DNA of 64,000 nucleotides, taken from contig CAZVZK010000022.1 of assembly GCA_964630925.1 (NCBI GenBank), positions 23,537 through 87,536 of the forward strand. The letters run 5' to 3'. Made by a program: the position numbers and the translations under genes. This DNA comes from RGDT01 sp964630925 (lineage in GTDB: Bacteria; Planctomycetota; Planctomycetia; Gemmatales; Gemmataceae). Of this stretch, positions 25,080 through 34,790 are shown piece by piece. Numbering within the stretch: position 1 is the stretch's first letter; each line of letters begins with the position of its first letter. The notes under the pieces were generated by a model that worked only from the letters and a program-made list of their open reading frames with translations, was not told where the DNA came from and made no database searches.

Positions 25080-28000
25080 ATGGTACTGCTGCTCCTGGCC
25101 CTCGGGGCCGCGCCGCCGGCGTCTCTGACCGGGGTTCAGAAGGCCCTCGTCGCCCCGCTGGCAGGCCTGGGCCGGGAGGCGGAGCGGCACGGGCAGGCCG
25201 GCAGGCACGAGGAGGCCTGCGCCCTGTTCGCCAGGATCCTCGCCGCCGAGGAGGGCGTGTACGGGCCGCTGCACGCGGAGACTCTGGGGAGCCTCGCCGG
25301 GCTCGCCGGGTGGCGCGAGGTCAAGGGCGACTGGGACGAGGCGCTACGGCTGCGGATGCGGGCCGCCGAGGTGGCCCGGCGGCTATACGGGCCGGAGGAT
25401 TACCGGGCCGTCGATGCCGGCTGGGCGGTGCGCGGCTGTCGGCTGCTGGCGCGGGTGGGGCCCGCGAGGGCCCGCCGTCACTTCGCGGCGGTGAAGGCGT
25501 ATCAGGTGGCGATGGGCCACCACGCCGCCGGCAGGTACAAGGAGGCCGAGGCCGTCCTCCGCAAGGCGCTGAAGGACACGGAGGAGGCCATCGGCGCCGA
25601 GTCCCCGTTCCACGCGACGTGCCTCGGCGACCTCGGCCTGCTGCGCAAGATGGCCGCCGATCACGCCGGGGCTCGTGCCCTGCTGGGGCGTGCGCTGGAG
25701 GCGCGGGAGCGCATGCTCGGCCCGAGGCACCCGTCGGTGTCGGTGACGCTCGGCACCCTGGCCCTGCTGCTGTACGACACGGGGGAGGCCCGCGCCGCCC
25801 TGCCCCTGGCCGAGCGCGCCCTCGCCATCCGCCGCGACGCCGACGGGCGCGGCCACCCGGACTACGCCATCTGCCTCAACAACGTGGCGTTACTGAGGCA
25901 CGAGCTGGGCGACCCGCAGGCGGCCTACCCGCTCTACAAAGAGGTGGCGGGGATCCAGGCCGCCACGGTGGGGGCCCGCTCGCTGGGGTACGCGACGACG
26001 CTGTACAACCTGGGGCTGGTCGAGCGCGACACCGGGCGGTTCGACGACGCGGCGGCGAGCCTCCGGCGGGCGCGTGAGATCGTGCCGGCGGGGCACCCGC
26101 TGCGCGTCCACGTCTTGCGCAGCCTGGCCATCGCCGTCAGCGAGGGCGGCGAGCCGACCAAGGCGGTGCCGCTGGCCCGTGAGGCGATCGCCCTGGCGGA
26201 GAAGGCCCACGGGCGGACGCACCCCGCCTACGCCACCTGTCTGAACGACATGGCGGCTATCCAGCTCTCGATGGGGGATTTCCTCCACGCCGGCGCGCTC
26301 TACGAGCAGACCGTCGCCCTGCGGCGGAAGTCGCTGGGCGTGAAGCACCCCGAGTATGCCGCGGCCCTCAACAACCTGGGGAACCTGCTGTACGTCTGCG
26401 GCGACCTCGACAATGCCGTCGGGGCCTGCGGACAGGCGGTAAGGATCGCAGAGGCGGTCCGTGGGCGGAGCCACCCCGACACGGCCCTGTACCGGCACAA
26501 TCTGGCGCTGGCGGTGCAGGCCAGGGGCGACCCGCGCGCCGCGATCGCCATGTTCGAGGAGGCGGCGGCGGTCCAGAAGGCGGCGCTCGGCGCGGACAGC
26601 GCCGCCTACGCCATCACGCTGTTCAACCTGGCGTCCGCGCGGCAGGACCTGGGCGACCACGCGGGGGCGATGGCCCTGCTTGGGGGCGCGGCACGGGCCC
26701 ACGCGGCCGTGGCGGGGCCGTACTCCCGCGTCCGGGCGTCGTTCCTGCGCGGGATGGCACTCAGCAGCCTCGCCCTGCGGAACACCGGGGCGGCGGCCGT
26801 GTACGCCGAGGAGGCCCTGGCCGCCGCACGCGCCCGGCTGGAGCGCAACGCCTGGGGGATGTCGGAGCGGCAGCAGCTCACCGCCGTCGCGGCCCTCTCG
26901 CTGCACCTGGGGCTGCGGCTGACGCTGCCGGAGGAGTCGGCGGAGGTGTGCCACGGGCACGTGCTCGCGTGGAAGGGGTCGGTGCTGGCGCGGCAGGCGC
27001 AGCGGCGGCTGTTCGCTCGGCTGCGGGCCGACCCGCTGCACCGGTTCAAGGCCATGCAGTTACTCGACGTGACGCGGCGTCTCGCCGCCAGCCACGGGCG
27101 GGGCGCCGACGGCCCCGACGGGTCGTTCACCCTCTCCATCCTGAAGGAGCGGTTGGAGGAGCAGCTCGGCGCGGCGAGCGCCGAGTTCCGGTCGGCGCGG
27201 CGGCGCGTGGGCAGCGCGGGGCTGGCGGCGGCGCTGCCCGAAGGCGTCGCCCTGGTCGATTACTTCTCGGTGGCGCGGTCCACGAGCAACGCGCGGGGGG
27301 AGGAGCGTCTGACGGCGTGGGTCGTGCGGCGCGGCAGGCCGACGGCCCGCGTCGAGATGGGGCGGTCGGCGCCGATCGGGGCGGCGGCCGCGGCGTGGCG
27401 GGCGGCCGTGGAGGCGGGCAAGGAGGGGGCGGTGTTGCGGCGGATGGCGTGGGCGCCGCTGGAGGGCCACCTGGGGGGGGCGACGACGGTCCTGGTCTCG
27501 CCCGACGGCCCCCTGGCGGGCGTCCCATTCGCCGCCCTGCCGGGGCGGCGGTCCGGGGGATATCTGGCCGAGGACGTGGCGGTCGCGGTGGTGACCTCGC
27601 CGCACGCCCTGCCCGAGCTGCTGGCGCCGGCGCGGGGTGCCGACAAGCCGGGGTTGCTGACCGTGGGTGGGCCGGACTTCGACGCCGCCCTGCCCGGCAG
27701 GCCGCGGGGGACGAGGGGTGTGGCGTGGAAGCCGCTGCCGGGGGCGGAGGACGAGGCGCGGGCGGTCGCCGAGCTGTTCCGCGGCCGCGAGGCGCGTGGG
27801 CCGGCCAGGCCGCTGAGCGGAGGCGGGGCGACCAAGGACGCGGCCCGCCGGCTGATCGGGCGCTCGTCATTCGTCCACCTTGCGACGCACGGCTTCTTCG
27901 CCGAGGCGGGGACGGCGGGGGGCGGCGGGGACGGGCTGGGGGTGCGCGCCGATGAGGCCGCGTTCATCCGCCGCCTCCATCCGGGGCTGCTGAGCGGGCT

Positions 28001-28484
28001 GGTCTTCGCGGGCGCCAACAGGCCGACCGAGGAGGACGACGGCCTCTTGACGGCGCTGGAGGTGGCGGAGATGGACCTCTCCACGCTGGAATTGGCGGTG
28101 CTGTCGGCGTGCCAGACGGGCCTGGGCAAGGAGGCCGCCGGCGAAGGGATGTTGGGGTTACAGCGGGCGTTCGGCGTGGCGGGCTGTCGGTCGGTGGTGT
28201 CGTCCTTGTGGTCGGTGGACGACGCGGCGACGGCGGTGCTGATGGAGCGCTTCTACCATCACCTCTGGCAGAAGAAGCTGCCGCGGCTGGAGGCGCTGCG
28301 TCAGGCGCAGATGGAGGTGATGCGCCACCCCGAGTGGGTCGAGGATCGTGCGAAGAGGCTGGCGGGCACGCCGGGCCTGCGCGGGCTGGGGAAGGCGAGC
28401 GAGGTAATCGCATCGGGCAAGGCGGTGAGGCGTTCGCCCCCGGCGTGGTGGGCGGCGTGGCAGCTCTCGGGGGACTGGAGATGA
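25080..28484 (+). CDS. Exported TPR-CHAT protein (first of pair)
   Basis: An 1134-residue protein. It begins with a short hydrophobic signal (MVLLLLALGAAPP), continues with about a dozen tetratricopeptide repeats of the 42-residue kinesin-light-chain-like type (NNLGNLL, LRRAREI) to about residue 620, then a helical linker and a C-terminal CHAT domain, a caspase-like protease fold. The catalytic dyad is His937 (HLATHGFF) and Cys1011 (LSACQTG). GGAGG ten bases upstream supports ATG 25080. Its last codons overlap the next gene in ATGA. CHAT proteases usually cleave one specific partner; none is obvious here. Confidence 0.9.
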   Translation: MVLLLLALGAAPPASLTGVQKALVAPLAGLGREAERHGQAGRHEEACALFARILAAEEGVYGPLHAETLGSLAGLAGWREVKGDWDEALRLRMRAAEVARRLYGPEDYRAVDAGWAVRGCRLLARVGPARARRHFAAVKAYQVAMGHHAAGRYKEAEAVLRKALKDTEEAIGAESPFHATCLGDLGLLRKMAADHAGARALLGRALEARERMLGPRHPSVSVTLGTLALLLYDTGEARAALPLAERALAIRRDADGRGHPDYAICLNNVALLRHELGDPQAAYPLYKEVAGIQAATVGARSLGYATTLYNLGLVERDTGRFDDAAASLRRAREIVPAGHPLRVHVLRSLAIAVSEGGEPTKAVPLAREAIALAEKAHGRTHPAYATCLNDMAAIQLSMGDFLHAGALYEQTVALRRKSLGVKHPEYAAALNNLGNLLYVCGDLDNAVGACGQAVRIAEAVRGRSHPDTALYRHNLALAVQARGDPRAAIAMFEEAAAVQKAALGADSAAYAITLFNLASARQDLGDHAGAMALLGGAARAHAAVAGPYSRVRASFLRGMALSSLALRNTGAAAVYAEEALAAARARLERNAWGMSERQQLTAVAALSLHLGLRLTLPEESAEVCHGHVLAWKGSVLARQAQRRLFARLRADPLHRFKAMQLLDVTRRLAASHGRGADGPDGSFTLSILKERLEEQLGAASAEFRSARRRVGSAGLAAALPEGVALVDYFSVARSTSNARGEERLTAWVVRRGRPTARVEMGRSAPIGAAAAAWRAAVEAGKEGAVLRRMAWAPLEGHLGGATTVLVSPDGPLAGVPFAALPGRRSGGYLAEDVAVAVVTSPHALPELLAPARGADKPGLLTVGGPDFDAALPGRPRGTRGVAWKPLPGAEDEARAVAELFRGREARGPARPLSGGGATKDAARRLIGRSSFVHLATHGFFAEAGTAGGGGDGLGVRADEAAFIRRLHPGLLSGLVFAGANRPTEEDDGLLTALEVAEMDLSTLELAVLSACQTGLGKEAAGEGMLGLQRAFGVAGCRSVVSSLWSVDDAATAVLMERFYHHLWQKKLPRLEALRQAQMEVMRHPEWVEDRAKRLAGTPGLRGLGKASEVIASGKAVRRSPPAWWAAWQLSGDWR
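28321..28479 (+). repeat. Near-identical 3' tract shared by the two TPR-CHAT genes (copy 1)
   Basis: About 159 bases match 31725-31883 with only three differences, although the rest of the two genes is much less similar. The tract covers the last 53 codons before the stop (HPEWVE to QLSGD). It is evidence of recent homogenisation. Confidence 0.85.
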
Positions 28485-31400
28485 CACTCCTCGTGTCGCT
28501 GATGCTGATGGGCGCGGCCCCGCCGTCGCCGCTCTCCGCCACGCAGGCGGCCCTCGTCGCCCCTTTGGCCGGCTGGGGCAGGCAGGCGCAGGCCCACTGG
28601 GACGCCGGCGGGCACGACGCGGCGTGCGCGCTCTACCGCAAGATCCTCGCGGCGGAGCTGGCGGTGTACGGCCCCTGGCACCATGAGCCGCTGGGCACCA
28701 TCGACACGCTCGCCGGGTGGCTCGAACACCTGGGCCGCTGGGACGACGCTCTCACCCTCCGACGGCGTGCGGCCGCGGCCGCCGAACGGATGTACGGGCC
28801 GGCCGATTACCGCGCCGTCGATGCCGCCTGGGCCGTGCGCGCGTCACGGCTGTCCTCAAGGGTGGGCGTGGAGAAGACGCGCCGCCACTTCGCGGCGGTC
28901 CGCGAGTACCGGGGTGCGATGGAAGAGTTCGCCGCCGGCCGCTACCCCGCCGCCGCCGCCGCCGTCCGGAGGGCGCTCAAGGGCACGGCGGAGGCCATCG
29001 GCACGGAGACCCCCTTTCACGCGGCGTGTCTGGGCGACCTCGGGCTGCTGCACCGCCTGGCGGCGGAGTACGCCGAGGCCCGGCCCCTGCTGGAAGAGGC
29101 GCTGAAGGCGCGGGAGCGGATGCTCGGGCCGACGCACCCCGCCGTCGCGACGACGCTCACCTCCCTCGCCCTGCTCCTCCACGAGACGGGCGACAACAAG
29201 GCCGCGCTCCCCCTGGCCGTCCGGGCGCTCGCCATCCGCCACGCCGTGGACGGGCCACGCCACCCCGAGTACGCGGTGTGCCTGAACAACGTCGCGCTCA
29301 TCCGCAACGGCGCGGGCGACCCGCGCGGGGCCTACCCGATCTACCGCAGGGTGGCGGAGATCCACGAGGCGGCCGCGCCGGGGTCGATCAACCACGCCAA
29401 CACCCTGCTGAACATCGGCCAGGTCGAACGCGACCTGGGCCGTTACGCGGACGCCACGGCGACGTTGGAGCGAGCGATGCGCCTCATGCCGGCCGGGCAC
29501 CCCAACCGCATCCTCGCGATGATCGCCCTGGCTGGCGCCAAGACCGAGGGTGGCGACCCGTCCTCCGGGGTGCCGCTCGCCCAGCGGGCCGTCCTGCTCG
29601 CCGAGAAGACGCACGGTATGCGCCACCCGGTCCTGGGCGTCTGCCTCAACGACCTCGGCTCGATGCACATGGCCCTGGACGACGCCATCCTCGCCAAGGC
29701 CAATTACGAGCGGGCCGCCCATGTCCGCCTCCTCGCCTACGGGGCGAAGCACCCCGAGTACGCCATGTCACTGAACAACCTCGGCATGCTGCACCACGCC
29801 GCCGGACGGTACGAGGAGGCGTTGGCCTCTTGCCGCAAGGCGATGGAGATCGTGGAGGCCGCCCTCGGGCCGACGCACGCCTCGGCGGCCCTCACGATGC
29901 ACAACGTGGCCCTGTGCCTGCACTCCTCCGGCAAGCCGGCCGAGGCCGTCCGCCTCTTCTGGCGGGCGGCGGCCATCCAGAAGAAGGTCCTGGGCGAGGA
30001 GAGCGTCTCCTACGCCAAGACGCTGCACAACCTGGCGCTGGCCCGGCTCGAGCTGGGCGAGCACGAGGCGGCGGCGGAGGGCTTCCGCCTCGCCCTGTCG
30101 ATCCACGACAGGGTGGCCGGCCCTCGGCACCGGTTGGCCCCCCTGCTTGCCGCCCGCCTCGCCCAGGCGAGCGCCGCCCTGCGCAACCACGGGGCCGCCG
30201 TCCTGCACGCCGAGCAGGCGCTCCGGCTGGCGCGCGGCCACCTCGGCCGCGTCGCGGCGGGCATGTCGGAGCGACAGCAGCTCGAGGCCGTGGCCGCCTA
30301 CTCCGGCCTGATCGGGCTGCGGCTGGGGCTACCCGAGGAGTCGGCGGAGGAGAGCCACGGCCACGTCCTCGACTGGAAGGGGGCGGTCCTCGCCCGGCAG
30401 GCCCAGCGGCGGGTGTACGCCCGGCTCCAGGCCGACCCCCTGCACCGCCTCAAGGCCATCGCCCTGATGGACGCGACGCGGCAGCTCGCCGCGGCCCACG
30501 CCTCCGCGGCGTTCACGGCGGAGCACGGCCCTCTCTCCAACCTCAAGGAGCGTCTGGAGCGGGAGCTGGCCGGGGCCAGCGCCGAATTTCGGGCGGCGCG
30601 GCGCCGGGTCACCAGCGCCGGCCTCGCGGCGTCCCTGCCGGAGGGGGTGGCCCTCGTGGATTTCTACTCCGTCCACCGCCTGGCGATCCGCCCCGGGCTC
30701 GACAGGCTGACGGCGTGGGTCGTCCGCCGGGGCCGGCCCGCCGCGCGCGTCGAGCTGGGCCTCTCGCTGCCCGTCGCGCTCGCCGTGCGGGCGTGGCGTG
30801 CCGCCCTGGAGAAGGGCCTGGACGGGGCGCGCGAGGCGGCGGCCCTGCGCCGGATGGTCTGGGCGCCTTTGGAAGGGCACCTCGGCGGGGCGAGGGTCGT
30901 CCTCGTGTCGCCCGACGGGCCCGTGGTCGGCATGCCGTTCGCGGCGCTGCCCGGCGGCAAGGGCGGGCGGATGCTGATCGAGGAGGTGGGGGTCGTCCAG
31001 GTGACGGCGCCGCACACCATCCCGGACCTGCTCGCGGCGGCCCCGCCCGTGAAGCCGACGCTGCTCACCCTGGGCGGCCCGGACTACGACGCGGAACGGG
31101 GCGGCAAGCCGCTGGCCGGGGCCGCCAAGGGGTGGAAGGCCCTGCCCTGCACCGAGGACGAGGCGCGGGCCGCCTCGTCGGCCTTCAGGTCCCTCGAGTC
31201 GCGCGGGGCGGCGCGGCTGCTGACCGGGGCGTCGGCCACCAAGCCGGCGGCGGGCCGGCTCCTCGGCCGGTCCACGTTCGTGCACCTGGCGACGCACGGG
31301 TACTTCGCGCCGCCGCCCGAGTCGCTCTCCGTCGGCGGGCTCGCCGACGGGCAGGCCACCGCCGCGCTGATCGCCCGGCTGCACCCGGGGCTGTACTCCG

Positions 31401-31888
31401 GGCTGGTGTTCGCGGGCGCCAACAGGCCGACCGAGGAGGACAACGGCCTGCTGACGGCGCTGGAGGTGTCGGAGATGGACCTGTCCGCCCTCGACCTGAC
31501 GGTGCTGAGCGCCTGCGAGACGGCCCTCGGCGCCGGCGCCCCCGCCGAGGGCCTCCTCGGGTTGCAGCGCGCGTTCGCCGTCGCGGGCTGCCGCAGCGTG
31601 GTGTCGTCGCTGTGGAGCGTGGACGACGCGGCCACGTCGGTATTGATGGCCCGCTTCTACCACCACCTCTGGGAGAAGAGGCTGCCGAAGTTCGAGGCGC
31701 TGCGCCGGGCCCAGCTCGACGTGATGCGCCACCCCGAGTGGGTCGAGGAGCGTGCGAAGAGGCTGGCGGGCACGCCGGGCCTGCGCGGGCTGGGGAAGGC
31801 GAGCGAGGTAATCGCATCGGGCAAGGCCGTGAGGCGTTCGCCCCCGGCGTGGTGGGCGGCGTGGCAGCTCTCGGGCGACTGGCGGTGA
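28481..31888 (+). CDS. Exported TPR-CHAT protein (second of pair)
   Basis: An 1135-residue paralogue of the preceding gene with the same order: signal (MTLLVSLMLMGAAPP), a TPR array, linker and CHAT domain with His939 (HLATHGYF) and Cys1012 (LSACETA). Its ATG overlaps the upstream TGA, so translation is coupled and the two proteins are likely made in equal amounts. The usual Q after the catalytic cysteine is E here, a change that may alter specificity. The pair could form a heterodimer or a protease and its target in the periplasm-like compartment. Confidence 0.9.
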   Translation: MTLLVSLMLMGAAPPSPLSATQAALVAPLAGWGRQAQAHWDAGGHDAACALYRKILAAELAVYGPWHHEPLGTIDTLAGWLEHLGRWDDALTLRRRAAAAAERMYGPADYRAVDAAWAVRASRLSSRVGVEKTRRHFAAVREYRGAMEEFAAGRYPAAAAAVRRALKGTAEAIGTETPFHAACLGDLGLLHRLAAEYAEARPLLEEALKARERMLGPTHPAVATTLTSLALLLHETGDNKAALPLAVRALAIRHAVDGPRHPEYAVCLNNVALIRNGAGDPRGAYPIYRRVAEIHEAAAPGSINHANTLLNIGQVERDLGRYADATATLERAMRLMPAGHPNRILAMIALAGAKTEGGDPSSGVPLAQRAVLLAEKTHGMRHPVLGVCLNDLGSMHMALDDAILAKANYERAAHVRLLAYGAKHPEYAMSLNNLGMLHHAAGRYEEALASCRKAMEIVEAALGPTHASAALTMHNVALCLHSSGKPAEAVRLFWRAAAIQKKVLGEESVSYAKTLHNLALARLELGEHEAAAEGFRLALSIHDRVAGPRHRLAPLLAARLAQASAALRNHGAAVLHAEQALRLARGHLGRVAAGMSERQQLEAVAAYSGLIGLRLGLPEESAEESHGHVLDWKGAVLARQAQRRVYARLQADPLHRLKAIALMDATRQLAAAHASAAFTAEHGPLSNLKERLERELAGASAEFRAARRRVTSAGLAASLPEGVALVDFYSVHRLAIRPGLDRLTAWVVRRGRPAARVELGLSLPVALAVRAWRAALEKGLDGAREAAALRRMVWAPLEGHLGGARVVLVSPDGPVVGMPFAALPGGKGGRMLIEEVGVVQVTAPHTIPDLLAAAPPVKPTLLTLGGPDYDAERGGKPLAGAAKGWKALPCTEDEARAASSAFRSLESRGAARLLTGASATKPAAGRLLGRSTFVHLATHGYFAPPPESLSVGGLADGQATAALIARLHPGLYSGLVFAGANRPTEEDNGLLTALEVSEMDLSALDLTVLSACETALGAGAPAEGLLGLQRAFAVAGCRSVVSSLWSVDDAATSVLMARFYHHLWEKRLPKFEALRRAQLDVMRHPEWVEERAKRLAGTPGLRGLGKASEVIASGKAVRRSPPAWWAAWQLSGDWR
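31725..31883 (+). repeat. Near-identical 3' tract shared by the two TPR-CHAT genes (copy 2)
   Basis: Partner of 28321-28479. The three differences are a T/G in the codon after VEE/VED, one G/C in GKAV and one G/C near the stop. Confidence 0.85.
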
Positions 31889-31942
31889 GGCGGGCGGGAT
31901 CATACCCTATCCCCGAACGGGCCGACGAGGGCTGCTACCGCC

Positions 31943-34186
31943 ATGACCCAGTCGGGGACGAGTTACGAGCGTTCGCTGCTGCTGACCCTGGGCGAGATCA
32001 CCCAGCTGGTCGTCCACAGCCACGACTCCGCCGAGACGCTCGGCAGCATCGTGCGCCTCGTGCAGGGCCGCTTCCAGACGGCGGTCTGCTCGGTGTACGT
32101 CCTCCAGCCGGACACGGGAGAGCTGGTGCTGGGGGCGACGGTCGGGCTGAAGGCGGAGTCGGTGGGGCGCGTGCGCATGCCGCTGTCCGAGGGCCTGACG
32201 GGGCTGGTGGGGCAGACGCTCGCGCCGGTGAACGTCTCCGACGCGGCGGCGCACCCGCGGTTCAAGTACTTCCCGGAGACGGGCGAGGACCCGTTCCGGT
32301 CGTTCCTGGGCGTGCCGCTGATCGAGGCGGGCAACCTCCAGGGCGTGCTGGTCTTGCAGACCCATGAGGAGCGCACGTTCGGCCCCGGGGAGGTGCGGAC
32401 GCTGGTGACGGTGGCGGCGCAGCTCGCCCCGCTGGTGGCGGACGCCCGGTTGCTGGAGCGCGCGGCCCAGTCGGCCCACGGGGAGATCGTCGAGCGGCCC
32501 GCGCCGGATCATGTCGAGGTGGCGGGGGCGGCGCTCAGCCCAGGCGTGGCCATCGGGCAGGCGTACATCGTGGACGGTTTCGACGAGTGGCGTCTCAACG
32601 CGGAGATGCGCTCGTCCGACCCGGACAAGGAGCGGCGCCGGCTGAGCGAGGCGATGTTCAACGCCCGCGAGGAGCTGACACGCCTGTCGCGGCACATCTC
32701 GGAGCTGGTGGGCGAGGATCACGGCGCGATCCTGCAGGCCCAGGTGATGATCATGCAGGACCGCAACATCGAGCGCGACCTTGCCGCCAGCCTGGACGGC
32801 GGCGCCAGCGCCGAGGGCGCGCTGTTCGCGACGCTCGACCAGTACGTGGCGGCGTTCCAGCGCATCGGCTCGCCGTTCTTCAAGGAGCGCGTGTACGACA
32901 TCAAGGACGTGTTCCACCGGCTCCTGTGGCAGCTCCGCCCGAGGCCGGCCGCGGGCACCTCCGACAAGGTCGTGCTGGTGGCCCGCGAGGCGTCGGTGAT
33001 GGAGCTGTTCGCGGTCGATACCGACCAGCTCGCGGGCGTCGTCGTGGAGCACGGCGGGCCGCAGAGCCACGCCGCCATCCTGGCCCGCAGCCTGAACATC
33101 CCCATGGTCGGGCAGGTGAAGGACTTCGGGCTCCTGTTGAAGCAGGGGCGACGCCTGCTCGTGGACGGGACGCGCGGGGTGGTGATCGCCGACCCGCCGG
33201 AGGGGATGGCGCTGCCGGCGCCGACGCCGTCGGGGGAGATGGCGGCGCTGCAGGGCGAGGTCGCGCCGGGCCTGCCGCGCGTGGAGGTGAACGTCAACCT
33301 GCTCTACGAGGCCAACCCGGCGGCCGCGATGGGGGCGGCCGGGGTGGGCTTGTACCGGAGCGAGTTCCTGTTCCTGGCGCGGCGGACGCTGCCGACGGAG
33401 GACGAGCAGGTCACGGTGTACCGGAAGCTCTTGCGGCTGATGAAAGGCCGTCCGGTGTGCATCCGCACCTTCGACCTGCGGCCCGACAAGCTGGCGTCCT
33501 ACGCCAACATGGGGTCGCTGGAGACGAGGCCGTACGACTGGCGGCTGGTGCTGGAGTCGCCGCCGCTGCAGCAGCTCTTCCGCGAGCAGGTGCGGGCGAT
33601 CCTGCGGGCGGCGACGGACGGGCCGGTGCGGATGCTGATCCCCCTGGTGACGCGGAGCGAGGTGCTGGACTTCGCGCTGGAGACGCTCGCGTGGGCGCGG
33701 GGGGCGCTGGCGGCGGAGGGGCTGGACCACGTCCCGAGTGTGCAGATCGGCGCGATGATCGAGGTGGCGGCGGCGGTGCCGATGATGCCGGTGTGGGCCG
33801 AGCAGGTGAACTTCTTCGCGCTGGGGACGAATGATCTTACGGCGTCTTCACTGGGGCTGGACCGCGACGACCCGGCGGCGGCGGGGCAGGTGGACACGCT
33901 GCACCCCGGCGTCCTGCGGCTCATCCACCTGGCGGTGACGGAGGCGCATCGGGGGCGCAAGCCGGTGTCGGTGTGCGGCGAGATCGCCGCGGACCCGCTG
34001 GGGGCGGTGGCGCTGGCGGCGCTGGAGGTGGACTCGATCAGCGTGGCGGTGAACCAGCTCCTGGCGGTGCGGCAGGCGTTCGCCCAGGTCCGCGTGCCGT
34101 CGCTGGCGGACCTGCGCCCCCAGCTCTTGCGTCAAAGGACGGCGCGGGCGGTGCGGGCGCTGCTCGAGGGCTGGCAGCGGAAATGA
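31943..34186 (+). CDS. ptsP: PEP-protein phosphotransferase with N-terminal GAF domain (EI-Ntr type)
   Basis: A 747-residue enzyme I of the nitrogen phosphotransferase system. Residues 10-165 form a GAF domain (GLTGLVGQTLAPVNVSDA), 190-330 the EI N-terminal HPr-binding region, then the mobile domain with the phosphorylated His376 (GGPQSHAAILARS), and a PEP-binding barrel with GLYRSEFLF, RTFDLRPDK and FALGTNDLTASSL. It moves phosphate from PEP to NPr/HPr. No HPr or EIIA gene is adjacent. It starts 54 bases after the TPR-CHAT pair and could be in the same transcript. No strong ribosome site. Confidence 0.94.
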   Translation: MTQSGTSYERSLLLTLGEITQLVVHSHDSAETLGSIVRLVQGRFQTAVCSVYVLQPDTGELVLGATVGLKAESVGRVRMPLSEGLTGLVGQTLAPVNVSDAAAHPRFKYFPETGEDPFRSFLGVPLIEAGNLQGVLVLQTHEERTFGPGEVRTLVTVAAQLAPLVADARLLERAAQSAHGEIVERPAPDHVEVAGAALSPGVAIGQAYIVDGFDEWRLNAEMRSSDPDKERRRLSEAMFNAREELTRLSRHISELVGEDHGAILQAQVMIMQDRNIERDLAASLDGGASAEGALFATLDQYVAAFQRIGSPFFKERVYDIKDVFHRLLWQLRPRPAAGTSDKVVLVAREASVMELFAVDTDQLAGVVVEHGGPQSHAAILARSLNIPMVGQVKDFGLLLKQGRRLLVDGTRGVVIADPPEGMALPAPTPSGEMAALQGEVAPGLPRVEVNVNLLYEANPAAAMGAAGVGLYRSEFLFLARRTLPTEDEQVTVYRKLLRLMKGRPVCIRTFDLRPDKLASYANMGSLETRPYDWRLVLESPPLQQLFREQVRAILRAATDGPVRMLIPLVTRSEVLDFALETLAWARGALAAEGLDHVPSVQIGAMIEVAAAVPMMPVWAEQVNFFALGTNDLTASSLGLDRDDPAAAGQVDTLHPGVLRLIHLAVTEAHRGRKPVSVCGEIAADPLGAVALAALEVDSISVAVNQLLAVRQAFAQVRVPSLADLRPQLLRQRTARAVRALLEGWQRK

Positions 34187-34790
34187 GCCTCTCCCCGCCG
34201 CGAAGTCTTCGGCCCCGTCTGGCGTTTCTTCAGATCGGGGCGAGGCGACGGGGGCCGGGCGTGCGGGCGGCCCCACTGGCGAGAGGCGAGGAGACGACCC
34301 CTTGGGAGAGGCGATAGGATATCGCGGGCACACTCATCTCATGGGTGGGTCGGGCGGGCGGGCGAGATCGCCTCGCCGACTTTCTCCCGATCTTCACGGG
34401 AACTATGGACAAATCCACCCTTCGGCGCGTATGATGCTCCCATACGCGCCTGTTGAACCACCACCGAGGAAGCATCCTGGTGGGAGGCTGCGGCACGGAC
34501 GGACAGCCGCCTCCCCCACGGACCGAAGGCCGAGGACATCCCCGCCATGAATGCCCCCGCACTTTGTTTTCGGGCCCGCCTCGGGTGATCGGCACGGAAA
34601 GCCGGCGCGGGCGATGGCCCACCCCACCCAGATTGTTTCCTCGGGCGGCCCCTCTCGATTCCGGGCCTCCCCAACCACCGTTCAACCATCGATCCCAGCG
34701 ACGATGACGGCCCCGGCAACGGGCCGGGCCTCACCGACGCTGTCCCTGTAGAGGAGCCGTGCCGCGTCCCGACGCGGTCACCTGCCAACC
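34187..34790. other. 600-base gap: terminator-like repeat, promoter and long leader of the EF-G gene
   Basis: The first 100 bases contain an inverted repeat (GGCCCCGTC at 34211 with GACGGGGGCC at 34247) that may end ptsP transcription. A sigma70-like promoter lies at 34406-34435, leaving a leader of about 350 bases before the EF-G start. Several short open frames cross the leader in all directions, none with a ribosome site or homology. It has no recognisable riboswitch. Confidence 0.5.
34406..34435 (+). promoter_or_regulatory. Sigma70-like promoter for the EF-G gene
   Basis: TGGACA (34406-34411), an 18-base spacer, and TATGAT (34430-34435). Each hexamer has five of six consensus bases, which stands out in this GC-rich DNA. 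Expected start near 34442, giving a leader of about 350 bases. Confidence 0.55.

Noticed and set aside
34339..34788. Several short frames in the EF-G leader on both strands
   Set aside because: None has a ribosome site, signal or homology, and they overlap each other in every frame. The region is better explained as a leader.
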